The notes under the pieces were generated by a model that was not told the origin of the DNA, searched no databases, and was given only the letters and a program-made list of their open reading frames with translations. From positions 3,298,501-3,362,500 of the forward strand of contig NZ_LT607750.1 of NCBI RefSeq assembly GCF_900090235.1: 64,000 bases of DNA, given 5' to 3'. This document shows, piece by piece, positions 34,511-41,871 of this stretch; position 1 is the first letter of the stretch; each line of letters begins with the position of its first letter. Source of the stretch: Micromonospora echinaurantiaca (GTDB lineage: Bacteria; Actinomycetota; Actinomycetes; Mycobacteriales; Micromonosporaceae). The position numbers and the translations under genes were made by a program.

Positions 34511-34780
34511 GTGCTCACCTTCACGACGCCGGCGTTGCGGTGCCGACGTCAGATCGAGGTTGGGCGATGAGTGGCCGTTCGCAGGGGACATTCTTAACCC
34601 ATCGGGCGACGAGTGTGAAGACGTGACCCCGCAGAGTGACCACCGGCGTCGGTCGACGGTCCGGGCCGGACGGACCGCCGCGCCCGGGACGCGACCGGCC
34701 GCCGCCCGCCGCCGGCACCGCACCGCCACCGACGCCCCGCACGGCTCCTCCCGCTGGTCAGCGTCGACCTGCCGGCCCGG
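34511..34780. other. 270-base gap between P450 and XRE genes
   Basis: No gene, hairpin or convincing promoter was recognised beyond the ribosome binding site of the XRE gene. It must contain the promoter of the XRE regulator because the P450 gene upstream is a separate unit. Confidence 0.4.
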
Positions 34781-36064
34781 TCAGGCCGCCGGCCGCTCGG
34801 CGGCGGGCACCGGCCGGCCGCCGGCCGGCAGCGCCGGGTCGAGGATCACCGGCAGTTCCCGGTGCGCGCGGAACGCGACGTTGGGTTTGTACGAGCGGCG
34901 GTGGTCGGGGGTGAGGCGCAGGCCGGGCAGGGTCGCGCCGAGCCGGGCCAGGGCGATCTCGCCCTCCAGCCGGGCCAGTGCCGCGCCGATGCAGAAGTGC
35001 GGTCCGTGCCCGAAGGACAGGTGGTCCCGGCGGTCGGGCCGGTGTGGATCGAACCGGTCCGCGACGGTGAACACCGCCGGGTCCCGGTTGGCGGCGCCGA
35101 TCAGCAGCAGGCAGCGCGCCCCGGCCGGGATGGTGACGCCGTTCAGGGTCACGGGCCGGTTGGTCACCCGCAGCCACCCGTCGATGGCGGGCGCGTAGCG
35201 CAGCGTTTCGGTCAGGAACGCCGGGATCCGCCGCGGCTCCTCGACGATGGCCCGCCACCGGTCCGGGTTGGACAGCGCCTGGTCGAGCGCGTGCGCGAGC
35301 AGCCCGGCCGTGGTCTCGTGCCCGGCGACCAGCAGGTTGAACATGATGCTCGACACCTCGGCCACCGTGAGCACCTCGTCGTCGCCGTCGCGGTAGGTCA
35401 GCACCTGGCTGACGTAGTCCTCGCCGCACCGGCCACTGTCGAGCCGGGCCCGCACGAGATCCTGGCAGTAGTGCCAGAACTCCAGCAGCCCCTGCGCGAG
35501 CCGGACCTGTTCGGCCGGCTCCGGGCACCCCCAGATCAGCGCGATCTGGCCATCCGCCCAGGCCCGGACCCGTCCGATGTCCTCCTCTGGGACGCCGAGG
35601 AGGTCGAGCAGGACCAGCAGGGGCAGTTCGGCGGTGAACTCCGGCACCAGGTCCGCCCGGCCGCCGGGACGGGCGGCCAGGCGGGACACCAGCTCGTCGA
35701 CCCGGCGGCGGACGATCGGACCGTACCGCTGCTCGACCCGGTCGGCGGTGTTGGCGAACGTCGCCCGCAGCGCCCGGCGGATCCGCGGGTGCACCGGCGG
35801 ATCCGCGGCGGCGGTCGTGGGCGGCGCGTCGATCCGGACGATGATGTCCATCGCCTCCGGGCAGACCTGGTAGACCGGGGCGAGGGTGAGCGCGTTGCCG
35901 AAAGTTTCCGCGTCGCCGAGCGCCCGGCGCACGTCGGCGTGCCGAGTGATCAGCCACAGCCCGAGTTCCGGGTCGTGGTGCACCCCGCCGGGGGTGTCGA
36001 GGATCCGCCGCCACACCTGCGCCGGATCGGCGAGATACGCCCCGGCGAACGGATTCAACCGCAT
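34781..36064 (-). CDS. cytochrome P450 (class I, bacterial soluble type)
   Basis: Soluble heme monooxygenase of 427 residues that inserts oxygen into a small molecule using ferredoxin partners. AGGAGG stands 7 bases before the ATG at MRLNPFAG. The I-helix oxygen-binding motif (LVAGHETTAG, about 244-253), the ExxR of the K-helix (ETLR, about 283-286) and the heme loop FGHGPHFCIGAALAR with C358 are all intact. No ferredoxin, reductase or biosynthetic gene is adjacent, so the partner proteins must come from elsewhere. The gene sits next to an AT-richer upstream region and may have been acquired separately. The substrate is unknown; CYP105/107-like macrolide- or terpene-hydroxylating relatives are possible. 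Confidence 0.93.
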   Translation of the reverse strand: MRLNPFAGAYLADPAQVWRRILDTPGGVHHDPELGLWLITRHADVRRALGDAETFGNALTLAPVYQVCPEAMDIIVRIDAPPTTAAADPPVHPRIRRALRATFANTADRVEQRYGPIVRRRVDELVSRLAARPGGRADLVPEFTAELPLLVLLDLLGVPEEDIGRVRAWADGQIALIWGCPEPAEQVRLAQGLLEFWHYCQDLVRARLDSGRCGEDYVSQVLTYRDGDDEVLTVAEVSSIMFNLLVAGHETTAGLLAHALDQALSNPDRWRAIVEEPRRIPAFLTETLRYAPAIDGWLRVTNRPVTLNGVTIPAGARCLLLIGAANRDPAVFTVADRFDPHRPDRRDHLSFGHGPHFCIGAALARLEGEIALARLGATLPGLRLTPDHRRSYKPNVAFRAHRELPVILDPALPAGGRPVPAAERPAA

Positions 36065-36575
36065 GACCGCCTCCTGGAGTGCCGTGGCGGCGCGCGAATT
36101 CGTAACCGTCGACGACCGCCGGAGACCTTCACGGTGCGCCAATTCCGTGGGCAAGTCAAGATTTGTGTTCGTCAATGCAAAAGACGATGGGAATTGCGCC
36201 GTACCGCTATTGCCCAATCCTTGCCCTTATGCAAGTTGCGTCCTGACGCTTGCCTGTCGCGACCCCGATGACCAGCACAGCCACTGATCAGTGACGGCGC
36301 GCCACCGCTTTCGCTGCGACCCGGCGGCAATGGCGGTCCGGCTCGCCGTAACCGCAGCACGACCACTGACCGACGTCAACGGAGTCGCATTTCCCGTTCC
36401 GCGACCGGACCCGCGTCCATAGACAACGCGACGGACTACTGCGCCCACGGGTCCGACGTAATTCGGGTTCGCCCGAACCGGTCGAGACCCCCGACGGTGG
36501 ACGCCGTCCTCGGCGCCGTACCGCTGGTGCCGCTGCCGCACCGGGCCGGCTGAACCCGGCCCTCCCGGCGGAGGG
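36065..36575. other. 511-base AT-richer non-coding region upstream of the P450 gene
   Basis: No credible gene on either strand. The part from about 36065 to 36420 is visibly richer in A and T than the rest of the window. It contains TTGAC hexamers on the minus strand (36175-36170 and 36159-36154) that could be -35 boxes of the P450 gene, and the inverted repeat at 36220-36235. It may be a regulatory region or the edge of acquired DNA. Confidence 0.5.
36220..36235. promoter_or_regulatory. inverted repeat CTTGC-N6-GCAAG
   Basis: Perfect 5-bp arms around six AT-rich bases, about 155 bases upstream of the P450 start. GGGCAAG and TTGGGCAA words nearby repeat the half-site. Candidate operator for an unidentified regulator. 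Confidence 0.3.
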
Positions 36576-36583
36576 TCAGCCGG
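36546..36583 (-). terminator. hairpin at the end of the YrdB-like gene
   Basis: CCGGCTGA (36546-36553) pairs with TCAGCCGG (36576-36583), and inside it CCCTC (36560-36564) pairs with GAGGG (36571-36575). The stem includes the stop codon of the small membrane protein gene, a position often used by compact actinobacterial terminators. Confidence 0.5.
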
Positions 36584-36989
36584 GCGGGCGACCGGCTCGG
36601 ACCGTCGGCGAGCGGCGGTCGACCCGGCCGGCGCGCAGCAGCCAGCGCCAGCGCGGAAGCTCCGCGGCCACCGTCGCCAGGGCCAGCGCCGCCACGGCGA
36701 TCGCGACGCCGCGCGGCCACGCGACCCACGCCGACCAGACGGCCGCGACCAGTTGCAGCAGCACCAGGGCGATGGTGACCACGCCGGGCACCGGAACCAG
36801 CACGTGGGGCTTGTCGCCACGGGTCGCGAAGACGGTCGGCAGCCCCACGAGCACCACCACCGCAGCGATCGCCAGCGGCACCGAATGCCCGGCGAGCGCC
36901 CACGGCGTCGCCACCCAGGCGATCAGCTCGGTGCCGAACCGCAACGCGGAGGCCAGCCCGGGACGGTTCGGCGAGCTCAACTCGGTCAC
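36576..36989 (-). CDS. small YrdB-like (DUF2568) membrane protein
   Basis: Membrane protein of 137 residues with four hydrophobic segments (LIAWVATPWALAG, SVPLAIAAVVVLVGLPTVF, VTIALVLLQLVAAVW, AIAVAALALATVAAEL). The N-terminal pattern LRFGTELIAWVA and GLPTVFATRGDKP are typical of the YrdB/DUF2568 family, whose function is unknown. The GTG start has no Shine-Dalgarno, but a CATACT box ends 6 bases upstream, so translation is probably from a leaderless mRNA. The C-terminal 15 residues are basic. Confidence 0.8.
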   Translation of the reverse strand: MTELSSPNRPGLASALRFGTELIAWVATPWALAGHSVPLAIAAVVVLVGLPTVFATRGDKPHVLVPVPGVVTIALVLLQLVAAVWSAWVAWPRGVAIAVAALALATVAAELPRWRWLLRAGRVDRRSPTVRAGRPPG

Positions 36990-36995
36990 TCGGCG

Positions 36996-37001
36996 AGTAT
37001 G
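36996..37001 (-). promoter_or_regulatory. -10 box of a leaderless promoter (YrdB-like gene)
   Basis: CATACT on the minus strand, then six bases (CGCCGA), then the GTG start codon: the same spacing as at the TlpA and response-regulator genes. Transcription should begin on the start codon. Confidence 0.45.
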
Positions 37002-37080
37002 GCCACCGCCCGCCACCGGAATCCACCCGACCGCCGGGACGCCCGCTCGGCTAGCGGTCACGCCGCCCGGTCGCCCGATC

Positions 37081-37116
37081 CGCTCCGGCCGCGGGCACGC
37101 GCCCGCGGCCGGAGCG
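37081..37116 (-). terminator. hairpin terminator of htpG
   Basis: A perfect 16-bp stem (37081-37096 with 37101-37116) with a 4-base loop, beginning 7 bases after the htpG stop on the minus strand. Confidence 0.88.
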
Positions 37117-37123
37117 AGCGGTG

Positions 37124-39037
37124 TCAGATGGTACGGGCGAGCCGGTCGGCGAGGATCCGGGTGAACCGCGATGGGTCGGCCAGTTCCCCACCCTCGGCGA
37201 GCAGCGCGATGCCGTAAAGCAGTTCGGCGGTCTCCTTCAGCGACTCCTCGGTGCCGCCCTGCTCGTGCGCCTTGCGCAGGCCGGCGACCAGCGGGTGCCC
37301 CGGGTTGAGTTCGAGGATCCGCTTCACCGTCGGCACCTCGTGCCCCATCGCCCGGTACATCTTCTCCAGGGTCGGCGTGATGTCGTGGGCGTCGCCGACC
37401 ACGCAGGCCGGCGAGGTGGTCAGCCGGGACGACAGGCGTACCTCCTTGACGCTGTCGGCCAGCGCCTCGCCCATCCAGGTGAGCAGGTCGGCGTAGTCCT
37501 GACGCTGCCGCTCCCGCTCCGCCTCGGCCTCCTTCTTCTCCTCCTCGGTGTCCAGGTCCACCTGGCCCTTGGCGATGGAGCGCAGGGCGCGGCCGTCGTA
37601 CTGGCCGACCCGCTCGACCCAGACCTCGTCTACCGGGTCGGTGAGCAGCAGCACCTCGTAGCCCTTGGCGCGGAACGCCTCCATGTGCGGCGAGTTCTCG
37701 ATCATGCTGCGCGACTCGCCGGTGGCGTAGTAGATGTCGCTCTGGCCGTCCTTCATCCGGGCGACGTAGCCGGCGAGGTCGGTCAGCTCGGCCGGGTCGT
37801 TGGTGGAGGCGACCGACAGGATCTCCAGGAGGGTTTCCTGGTTCTCCAGGTCGTCGATCAGGCCCTCCTTGACCACGGCGCCGAACTCGCTCCAGAAGGT
37901 CCGGTAGCGCTCGGCGTGGTTGGCCTTGAGGTCCTTGACCGTGGCGAGGATCTTCCGCACCAGCCGGCGCCGGACGACCTGGATCTGCCGGTCCTGCTGG
38001 AGGATCTCCCGGGAGATGTTCAGCGACAGGTCGTGCGCGTCCACCACGCCCTTGACGAAGCGCAGGTAGTTCGGGGTGAGCGCCTCGCAGTCGTCCATGA
38101 TGAAGACGCGCTTGACGTAGAGCTGCACGCCGCGGCGGCCCTGCGGGGAGAACAGGTCCAGCGGCGCGTGGGAGGGGATGAAGAGCAGGGCTTCGTACTC
38201 GAAGGTCCCCTCGCCCTTCATGTGCACGATCTCCAGCGGGTCGGCCCAGTCGTGGCTGACGTGCTTGTAGAACTCGTGGTACTCGGCGTCGTCGACCTCG
38301 TCGCGGGACCGCGCCCAGAGCGCCTTCATCGAGTTGAGCGTCTGCACCTCGGTGGTGGTGTCGCCCTCGGCGCCGGTCCGCTCCACGGTCATCCGGATCG
38401 GCCAGGCGATGAAGTCCGAGTACCGCTTGACGATCTCCCGGATCGTCCACTCGGCGGTGTAGTCGTGCAGGTTGTCGTCGGCGTCGGCGGGCTTGAGGTG
38501 CAGGGTGACCGAGGTGCCCTGCGGCGCGGAGTCCACCGGCTCCACGGTGTAGGTGCCCTCGCCGGTGGACTCCCAGCGGGTGCCCCCGGCCTCGCCCGCC
38601 TTGCGGCTGGTGAGCAGCACCCGGTCGGCGACCATGAAGGCGGCGTAGAAGCCGACCCCGAACTGCCCGATCAATTCCTGCTTGGCGCCCGCGTCCGCCG
38701 ACTCGCGCAGCTTGCGCAGCAGCTCCGCGGTGCCGGACTTGGCGATCGTGCCGATCACCTCGATCACCTCGTCGCGGGACATGCCGATGCCGTTGTCCCG
38801 GACGGTCAGCGTCCGCGCCGCCTTGTCGACCTCGATCTCGATGTGCAGGTCGTCGGTGTCGACGACGAGGTCCTTGTCGACCAGCGACGCCAGGCGCAGC
38901 TTGTCCAGCGCGTCGGAGGCGTTCGAGATCAGCTCCCGCAGGAAGACGTCCTTGTTCGAGTAGATCGAGTGGACCATCAGCTGGAGCAGCTGACGCGCCT
39001 CGGCCTGGAACTCCAACGTTTCGGCCCGGTCGGTCAC
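37124..39037 (-). CDS. htpG: molecular chaperone HtpG (Hsp90 family)
   Basis: Cytoplasmic ATP-dependent chaperone of 637 residues, the normal length for the family. The GTG start after GAAAGGACACG begins the conserved N-terminus (TLEFQAEARQLLQLMVHSIYS). The GHKL ATP pocket is intact: ELISNASDALDKLR, VRDNGIGMSRDEV, and IGQFGVGFYAAFMVAD. The middle domain carries VDAHDLSLNISREILQQDRQ with the catalytic Arg, and the C-terminal dimerisation domain follows. It is a single gene with its own terminator. No CIRCE or HAIR repeat was seen upstream. Confidence 0.97.
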   Translation of the reverse strand: MTDRAETLEFQAEARQLLQLMVHSIYSNKDVFLRELISNASDALDKLRLASLVDKDLVVDTDDLHIEIEVDKAARTLTVRDNGIGMSRDEVIEVIGTIAKSGTAELLRKLRESADAGAKQELIGQFGVGFYAAFMVADRVLLTSRKAGEAGGTRWESTGEGTYTVEPVDSAPQGTSVTLHLKPADADDNLHDYTAEWTIREIVKRYSDFIAWPIRMTVERTGAEGDTTTEVQTLNSMKALWARSRDEVDDAEYHEFYKHVSHDWADPLEIVHMKGEGTFEYEALLFIPSHAPLDLFSPQGRRGVQLYVKRVFIMDDCEALTPNYLRFVKGVVDAHDLSLNISREILQQDRQIQVVRRRLVRKILATVKDLKANHAERYRTFWSEFGAVVKEGLIDDLENQETLLEILSVASTNDPAELTDLAGYVARMKDGQSDIYYATGESRSMIENSPHMEAFRAKGYEVLLLTDPVDEVWVERVGQYDGRALRSIAKGQVDLDTEEEKKEAEAERERQRQDYADLLTWMGEALADSVKEVRLSSRLTTSPACVVGDAHDITPTLEKMYRAMGHEVPTVKRILELNPGHPLVAGLRKAHEQGGTEESLKETAELLYGIALLAEGGELADPSRFTRILADRLARTI

Positions 39038-39077
39038 ACCGTGTCCTTTCTTCTCGCGCCCATGGGGGTTCGCGGAA

Positions 39078-39083
39078 AGGATA
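39078..39083 (-). promoter_or_regulatory. candidate -10 box of htpG
   Basis: TATCCT on the minus strand, 40 bases before the GTG start, fits TANNNT. The matching -35 is not clear. The region is shared with the divergent DUF1996 promoter. Confidence 0.35.
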
Positions 39084-39164
39084 CGAGCCGTCGCCGATCG
39101 CACCCGCCGGGTAGTCCGGGGACCGACACCCGCACCGGGGTACGGGCCCGCGGCAGGACACGTA

Positions 39165-39212
39165 TTGACAACCGTCGACGTTAGCGCGACCCTGGCGAGA
39201 GAGCGCTCTCTC
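39165..39212 (+). promoter_or_regulatory. promoter with CebR-like operator before the DUF1996 gene
   Basis: TTGACA (39165-39170) is a perfect -35; 17 bases on is GACCCT (39188-39193), a weak -10, giving a start near 39200. Exactly there lies GAGAGAGCGCTCTCTC (39197-39212), a perfect 16-bp palindrome with the GAGCGCTC core of CebR/CelR operators (TGGGAGCGCTCCCA), which respond to cello-oligosaccharides in actinomycetes. The placement over the start point suits repression. Confidence 0.6.
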
Positions 39213-39323
39213 ACTCGCCCCGGGCACAGCACATCACCACCACCACTTCTGGCCAGGGAGCTCCGATGCCTTTTCGGCGGCGGCGGAGGGGTCCCTGACC
39301 CGTACCCCGACAGGAGTCACGAG

Positions 39324-40217
39324 ATGGACAGGGCCGCACCCCTCTCCGGTACCCGCCGCCGGTTGCGCCTCACGACAGCGATCGGCGCCCTGCTGGCACT
39401 CCTCGGCACGTACGCCGTGCTCACCGCCGCGCGGGCCGACGCCGCCCCGGTCGCCAACGTCATCCGGGTCGCCGAGTTCCCCGCCGACTGCCCGTACAGC
39501 CACCGGCTGCCGGACGACCCGATCATCTTCCCCGGGCTGCCCGGCGCCTCGCACATGCACAGTTTCTTCGGCAGCAGGGTGACCAACGCGCACACCGACC
39601 TGGCCGACCTGCTGGCCTCGACCAGCACCTGCAACCCCAGGGTGGACGTCTCGTCGTACTGGGTGCCGACGCTGTACCGGGACAACGTGCCGGTCGAGCC
39701 GACCATCGTCACGTTCTACTACCTGGGCGAGGGCGTCCGCAGCGACATCGTCGCCCGCACCGAGCCGATCCCGCAGGGGTTGCGGATCGTCGCCGGCAAC
39801 GCCCGGGCCACCGGACCGAACGACAGCATCGCCCGCTGGTCCTGCCTGCACGCCGGGCACGTGCCGCCGTCGAAGAACTTCGTCACCTGCCCGGCCGGCA
39901 CCATGCTGGAGTCGTACCTGGACTTCCCACAGTGCTGGAACGGCCGCGACCTGGACTCCCCCGACCACAAGAGCCACCTGGCGTACCCGGTGAACCAGGC
40001 CTGCCCGGCGACCCACCCGGTGCCGCTGCCGAAGCTGCGGCAGGTGCTGCGCTACCCGGTCAACGGTGATCCGGCGCGGCTCCGGCTCGCCTCCGGACCG
40101 GGCTACACCATGCACGGCGACTTCTTCAACGCATGGCCGGTCGAGGAGATGGCCCGCCGGGTCCGCGACTGCATCCGCCCGGTGATCAAGTGCGGGGCGG
40201 ACGGCCGACCACTCTGA
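39324..40217 (+). CDS. secreted DUF1996 protein
   Basis: Exported protein of 297 residues. AGGAG lies 7 bases before the ATG, and the signal peptide ends near ARADA-AP. The family signature near the start, PGLPGASHMHSFFG, is present, followed by WSCLHAGH and the C-terminal PGYTMHGDFFNAWP. DUF1996 domains occur in secreted fungal and actinobacterial proteins, often beside carbohydrate-active enzymes; conserved His residues suggest metal or sugar binding, but no activity is established to my knowledge. Eight or so cysteines in the mature part suggest several disulfides. The CebR-like operator at its promoter supports a link with plant-polysaccharide use. A hairpin separates it from the DUF305 gene. 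Confidence 0.88.
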   Translation: MDRAAPLSGTRRRLRLTTAIGALLALLGTYAVLTAARADAAPVANVIRVAEFPADCPYSHRLPDDPIIFPGLPGASHMHSFFGSRVTNAHTDLADLLASTSTCNPRVDVSSYWVPTLYRDNVPVEPTIVTFYYLGEGVRSDIVARTEPIPQGLRIVAGNARATGPNDSIARWSCLHAGHVPPSKNFVTCPAGTMLESYLDFPQCWNGRDLDSPDHKSHLAYPVNQACPATHPVPLPKLRQVLRYPVNGDPARLRLASGPGYTMHGDFFNAWPVEEMARRVRDCIRPVIKCGADGRPL

Positions 40218-40236
40218 ACCCACCGTCCAGCCCCGT

Positions 40237-40273
40237 GGGGAGCGGGCCCGACGGCACCCCGGGTCCGCTCCCC
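40237..40273 (+). terminator. hairpin between the DUF1996 and DUF305 genes
   Basis: Arms 40237-40250 and 40260-40273 form a 14-bp stem with one G-U pair and a 9-base loop. It starts 20 bases after the DUF1996 stop and 22 bases before the next ATG, so it is either a terminator or a partial attenuator within a two-gene unit. Confidence 0.65.
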
Positions 40274-40294
40274 GCCCTGCGGAGAGGAGGCCGG

Positions 40295-40996
40295 ATGCGC
40301 CCGGCCGTACCGCCCCTCCTCGTCGCTGTGGCGCTGCTCGTCGCGGGCTGCGCCGGCGACGCCGGACCATCCGCGGCATCACCGCACCCGGCCGCGCCCG
40401 GCGGTGGCGCCCCGACGTCCTCCGACGCCGCCGCGCCAGCCGGCACCGCGTCGGGCGGCACCGCCTCGGGCGGCGGCGCGTCCGGCGGCGCGGCGGGTGC
40501 GTTCAACCCAACCGACGTCGCCTGGCTCCAGCTGCACGTGGCGATGACCGACCGGATGCTCCCGGTGCTCGACGTGGTGCCGGCCGGGACCGGCGACCCG
40601 GCCTGGCGACTGCTGGCCGCCCGGCTCGGCACCGCCCACCGCGCCGACCTGGCCCGGTCCCGCCAACTGCTGGCCGGCTCGGGCGCACCGACGACCAACC
40701 CGCACGAGGGCCACGACATGCCCGGCATGGTCACCGCCGACGAACTCGCGACGCTCCGGGCCGCCACCGGTGTGCCGTTGCACCGGCTGCTCGCCCGCCA
40801 CCTGCGCGCGTACCTGACGCAGCTGGCCCGGCTCGCCGCCGCCGAGCAACGCGCGGGCAGCCACCCGGCGACCACCGCCCTCGCCGCCGCGATCGCCCGC
40901 CAGAGCCGCTCCGAGCTCGCTCACCTCGACCGGCTCGACCACCCGGCCAGCCCGGCCCCGGCAGGCGCTGGGCACGCCGGGCGCGACCAGCCCTGA
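40295..40996 (+). CDS. DUF305-like lipoprotein with altered metal motifs
   Basis: Lipoprotein of 233 residues: signal with lipobox LLVAGC, a long Ala/Gly/Ser/Thr-rich linker (about 25-70), then an all-helical domain resembling DUF305. GAGGAGG precedes the ATG. The family outline is kept (FNPTDVAWLQLHVAMTDRMLPVLDVV, then HDMPGMVTADELATLRAATG, then a second helix pair). However, the two 'HH' pairs of typical members (IPHHxxA and IRHHxGA) have become HVAMTDRM and LARHLRAYL. Metal binding may therefore be lost or changed, though HEGHDMPGM remains as a His/Met-rich loop. It lies directly downstream of the DUF1996 gene. Confidence 0.8.
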   Translation: MRPAVPPLLVAVALLVAGCAGDAGPSAASPHPAAPGGGAPTSSDAAAPAGTASGGTASGGGASGGAAGAFNPTDVAWLQLHVAMTDRMLPVLDVVPAGTGDPAWRLLAARLGTAHRADLARSRQLLAGSGAPTTNPHEGHDMPGMVTADELATLRAATGVPLHRLLARHLRAYLTQLARLAAAEQRAGSHPATTALAAAIARQSRSELAHLDRLDHPASPAPAGAGHAGRDQP

Positions 40997-41016
40997 TGGT
41001 CGAGTAGGCGGGTCGA

Positions 41017-41049
41017 GCACCGCCGCCGGCGCCAGCCGGCCGGCGGTGC
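41017..41049. terminator. bidirectional hairpin terminator
   Basis: 41017-41030 pairs with 41035-41049 (one bulged G) around a 4-base loop, directly adjoining the stop of the CitE gene on the minus strand and 20 bases after the DUF305 stop on the plus strand. It ends the long LacI-controlled operon. Confidence 0.75.
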
Positions 41050-41871
41050 TCAGGCGGCGAAACGGGCGGCCAGGTCCACGGTACGGCGAGCCGCCGCCAC
41101 CATCGCCCGGTCGGCGAACCGCCCGTCCGGCAGCACCACCGTTCCGGAATCCCGGGTCTGCGCCTCGGCCACCGCGGCGAGCAGTTCCTCGGCCCGGGCC
41201 ACCTCCCGCTCCGCCGGCCGGAACGCCTCGGCGATCACCGGGAGCTGACGCGGGTGGATGGCCGCCCGACCGAGGAAGCCGAGCCGCCGGCCCCGGGCGC
41301 AGGAGGCGGCCAGGCCGTCGGCGTCGGTCACGTTCGGGTACACCGACATCGCCGGCGGCGGCAGGCCGGCCGCGCGGGCCGCCACCACGATCCGGCCGCG
41401 CGCCCAGGTCAGCCCGTCCTCGTCGGTGACGCCCAGGTCGGAGCGGAGGTCGGCCTCGCCGAGCCCGATCGAGGCCACCGCGGGATGGGCCGTGGCGATG
41501 GCGTACGCGGACTCCACCCCGGCGGCCGACTCGACCAGCGGGTGCAGCGGCACGGCCACCCGGGCCGCGAGCGCGGTCACCGTCGCGACCGACTCCACCT
41601 TGGGCAGCCGCAGCCCGGCCACCCCCGGCCGCCCCGCGACGGCGGCCAGGTCGGCGTCGACGTCCGGACCGGTCAGCTCGTTGACCCGGACCTGCACCGG
41701 CACCGGGTGCTCCTCGGCGAGGAACTCCGCCACTGCGTCCCGGGCGTACGCCTTGCGGCCGGCGACCACCGCGTCCTCCAGGTCGAGGATGACTGCGTCG
41801 GCGCCCGAGGCGACCGCCTTGGCGAACCGGTCCGGCCGGTCGCCGGGCACGTAGAGCCAGGTGAGCAGCAT
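41050..41871 (-). CDS. CitE-like acyl-CoA lyase (HpcH/HpaI family)
   Basis: Cytoplasmic Mg-dependent C-C lyase of 273 residues that splits beta-hydroxyacyl-CoA esters such as malyl-CoA or citramalyl-CoA. Family landmarks are WLYVPGDRPDRFAKAVASGADAVILDLEDAV at the N-terminus with the substrate Arg, VQVRVNELTG, LRLPKVES with the metal Glu, LVESAAGV, IGLGEADLRSDLG with the metal Asp, and the C-terminal GFLGRAAIHPRQLPVI. The ATG overlaps the CaiB stop by one base (TGATG), so the two form a functional pair: CoA activation followed by cleavage. It is the last gene of the 11-gene operon. Confidence 0.92.
   Translation of the reverse strand: MLLTWLYVPGDRPDRFAKAVASGADAVILDLEDAVVAGRKAYARDAVAEFLAEEHPVPVQVRVNELTGPDVDADLAAVAGRPGVAGLRLPKVESVATVTALAARVAVPLHPLVESAAGVESAYAIATAHPAVASIGLGEADLRSDLGVTDEDGLTWARGRIVVAARAAGLPPPAMSVYPNVTDADGLAASCARGRRLGFLGRAAIHPRQLPVIAEAFRPAEREVARAEELLAAVAEAQTRDSGTVVLPDGRFADRAMVAAARRTVDLAARFAA

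Noticed and set aside
34781..36064. A secondary-metabolite gene cluster around the P450
   Set aside because: No core biosynthetic gene (PKS, NRPS, terpene or RiPP) or partner ferredoxin is present on either side.
37124..39227. A single long minus-strand frame covering htpG and the YrdB-like gene
   Set aside because: Only its last 138 codons are protein-like (the YrdB-like gene); the rest is an off-frame shadow of htpG.
39038..39323. HAIR or CIRCE heat-shock operator before htpG
   Set aside because: No CTTGAGT-N7-ACTCAAG or TTAGCACTC-type inverted repeat was found; the visible palindrome belongs to the divergent DUF1996 promoter.
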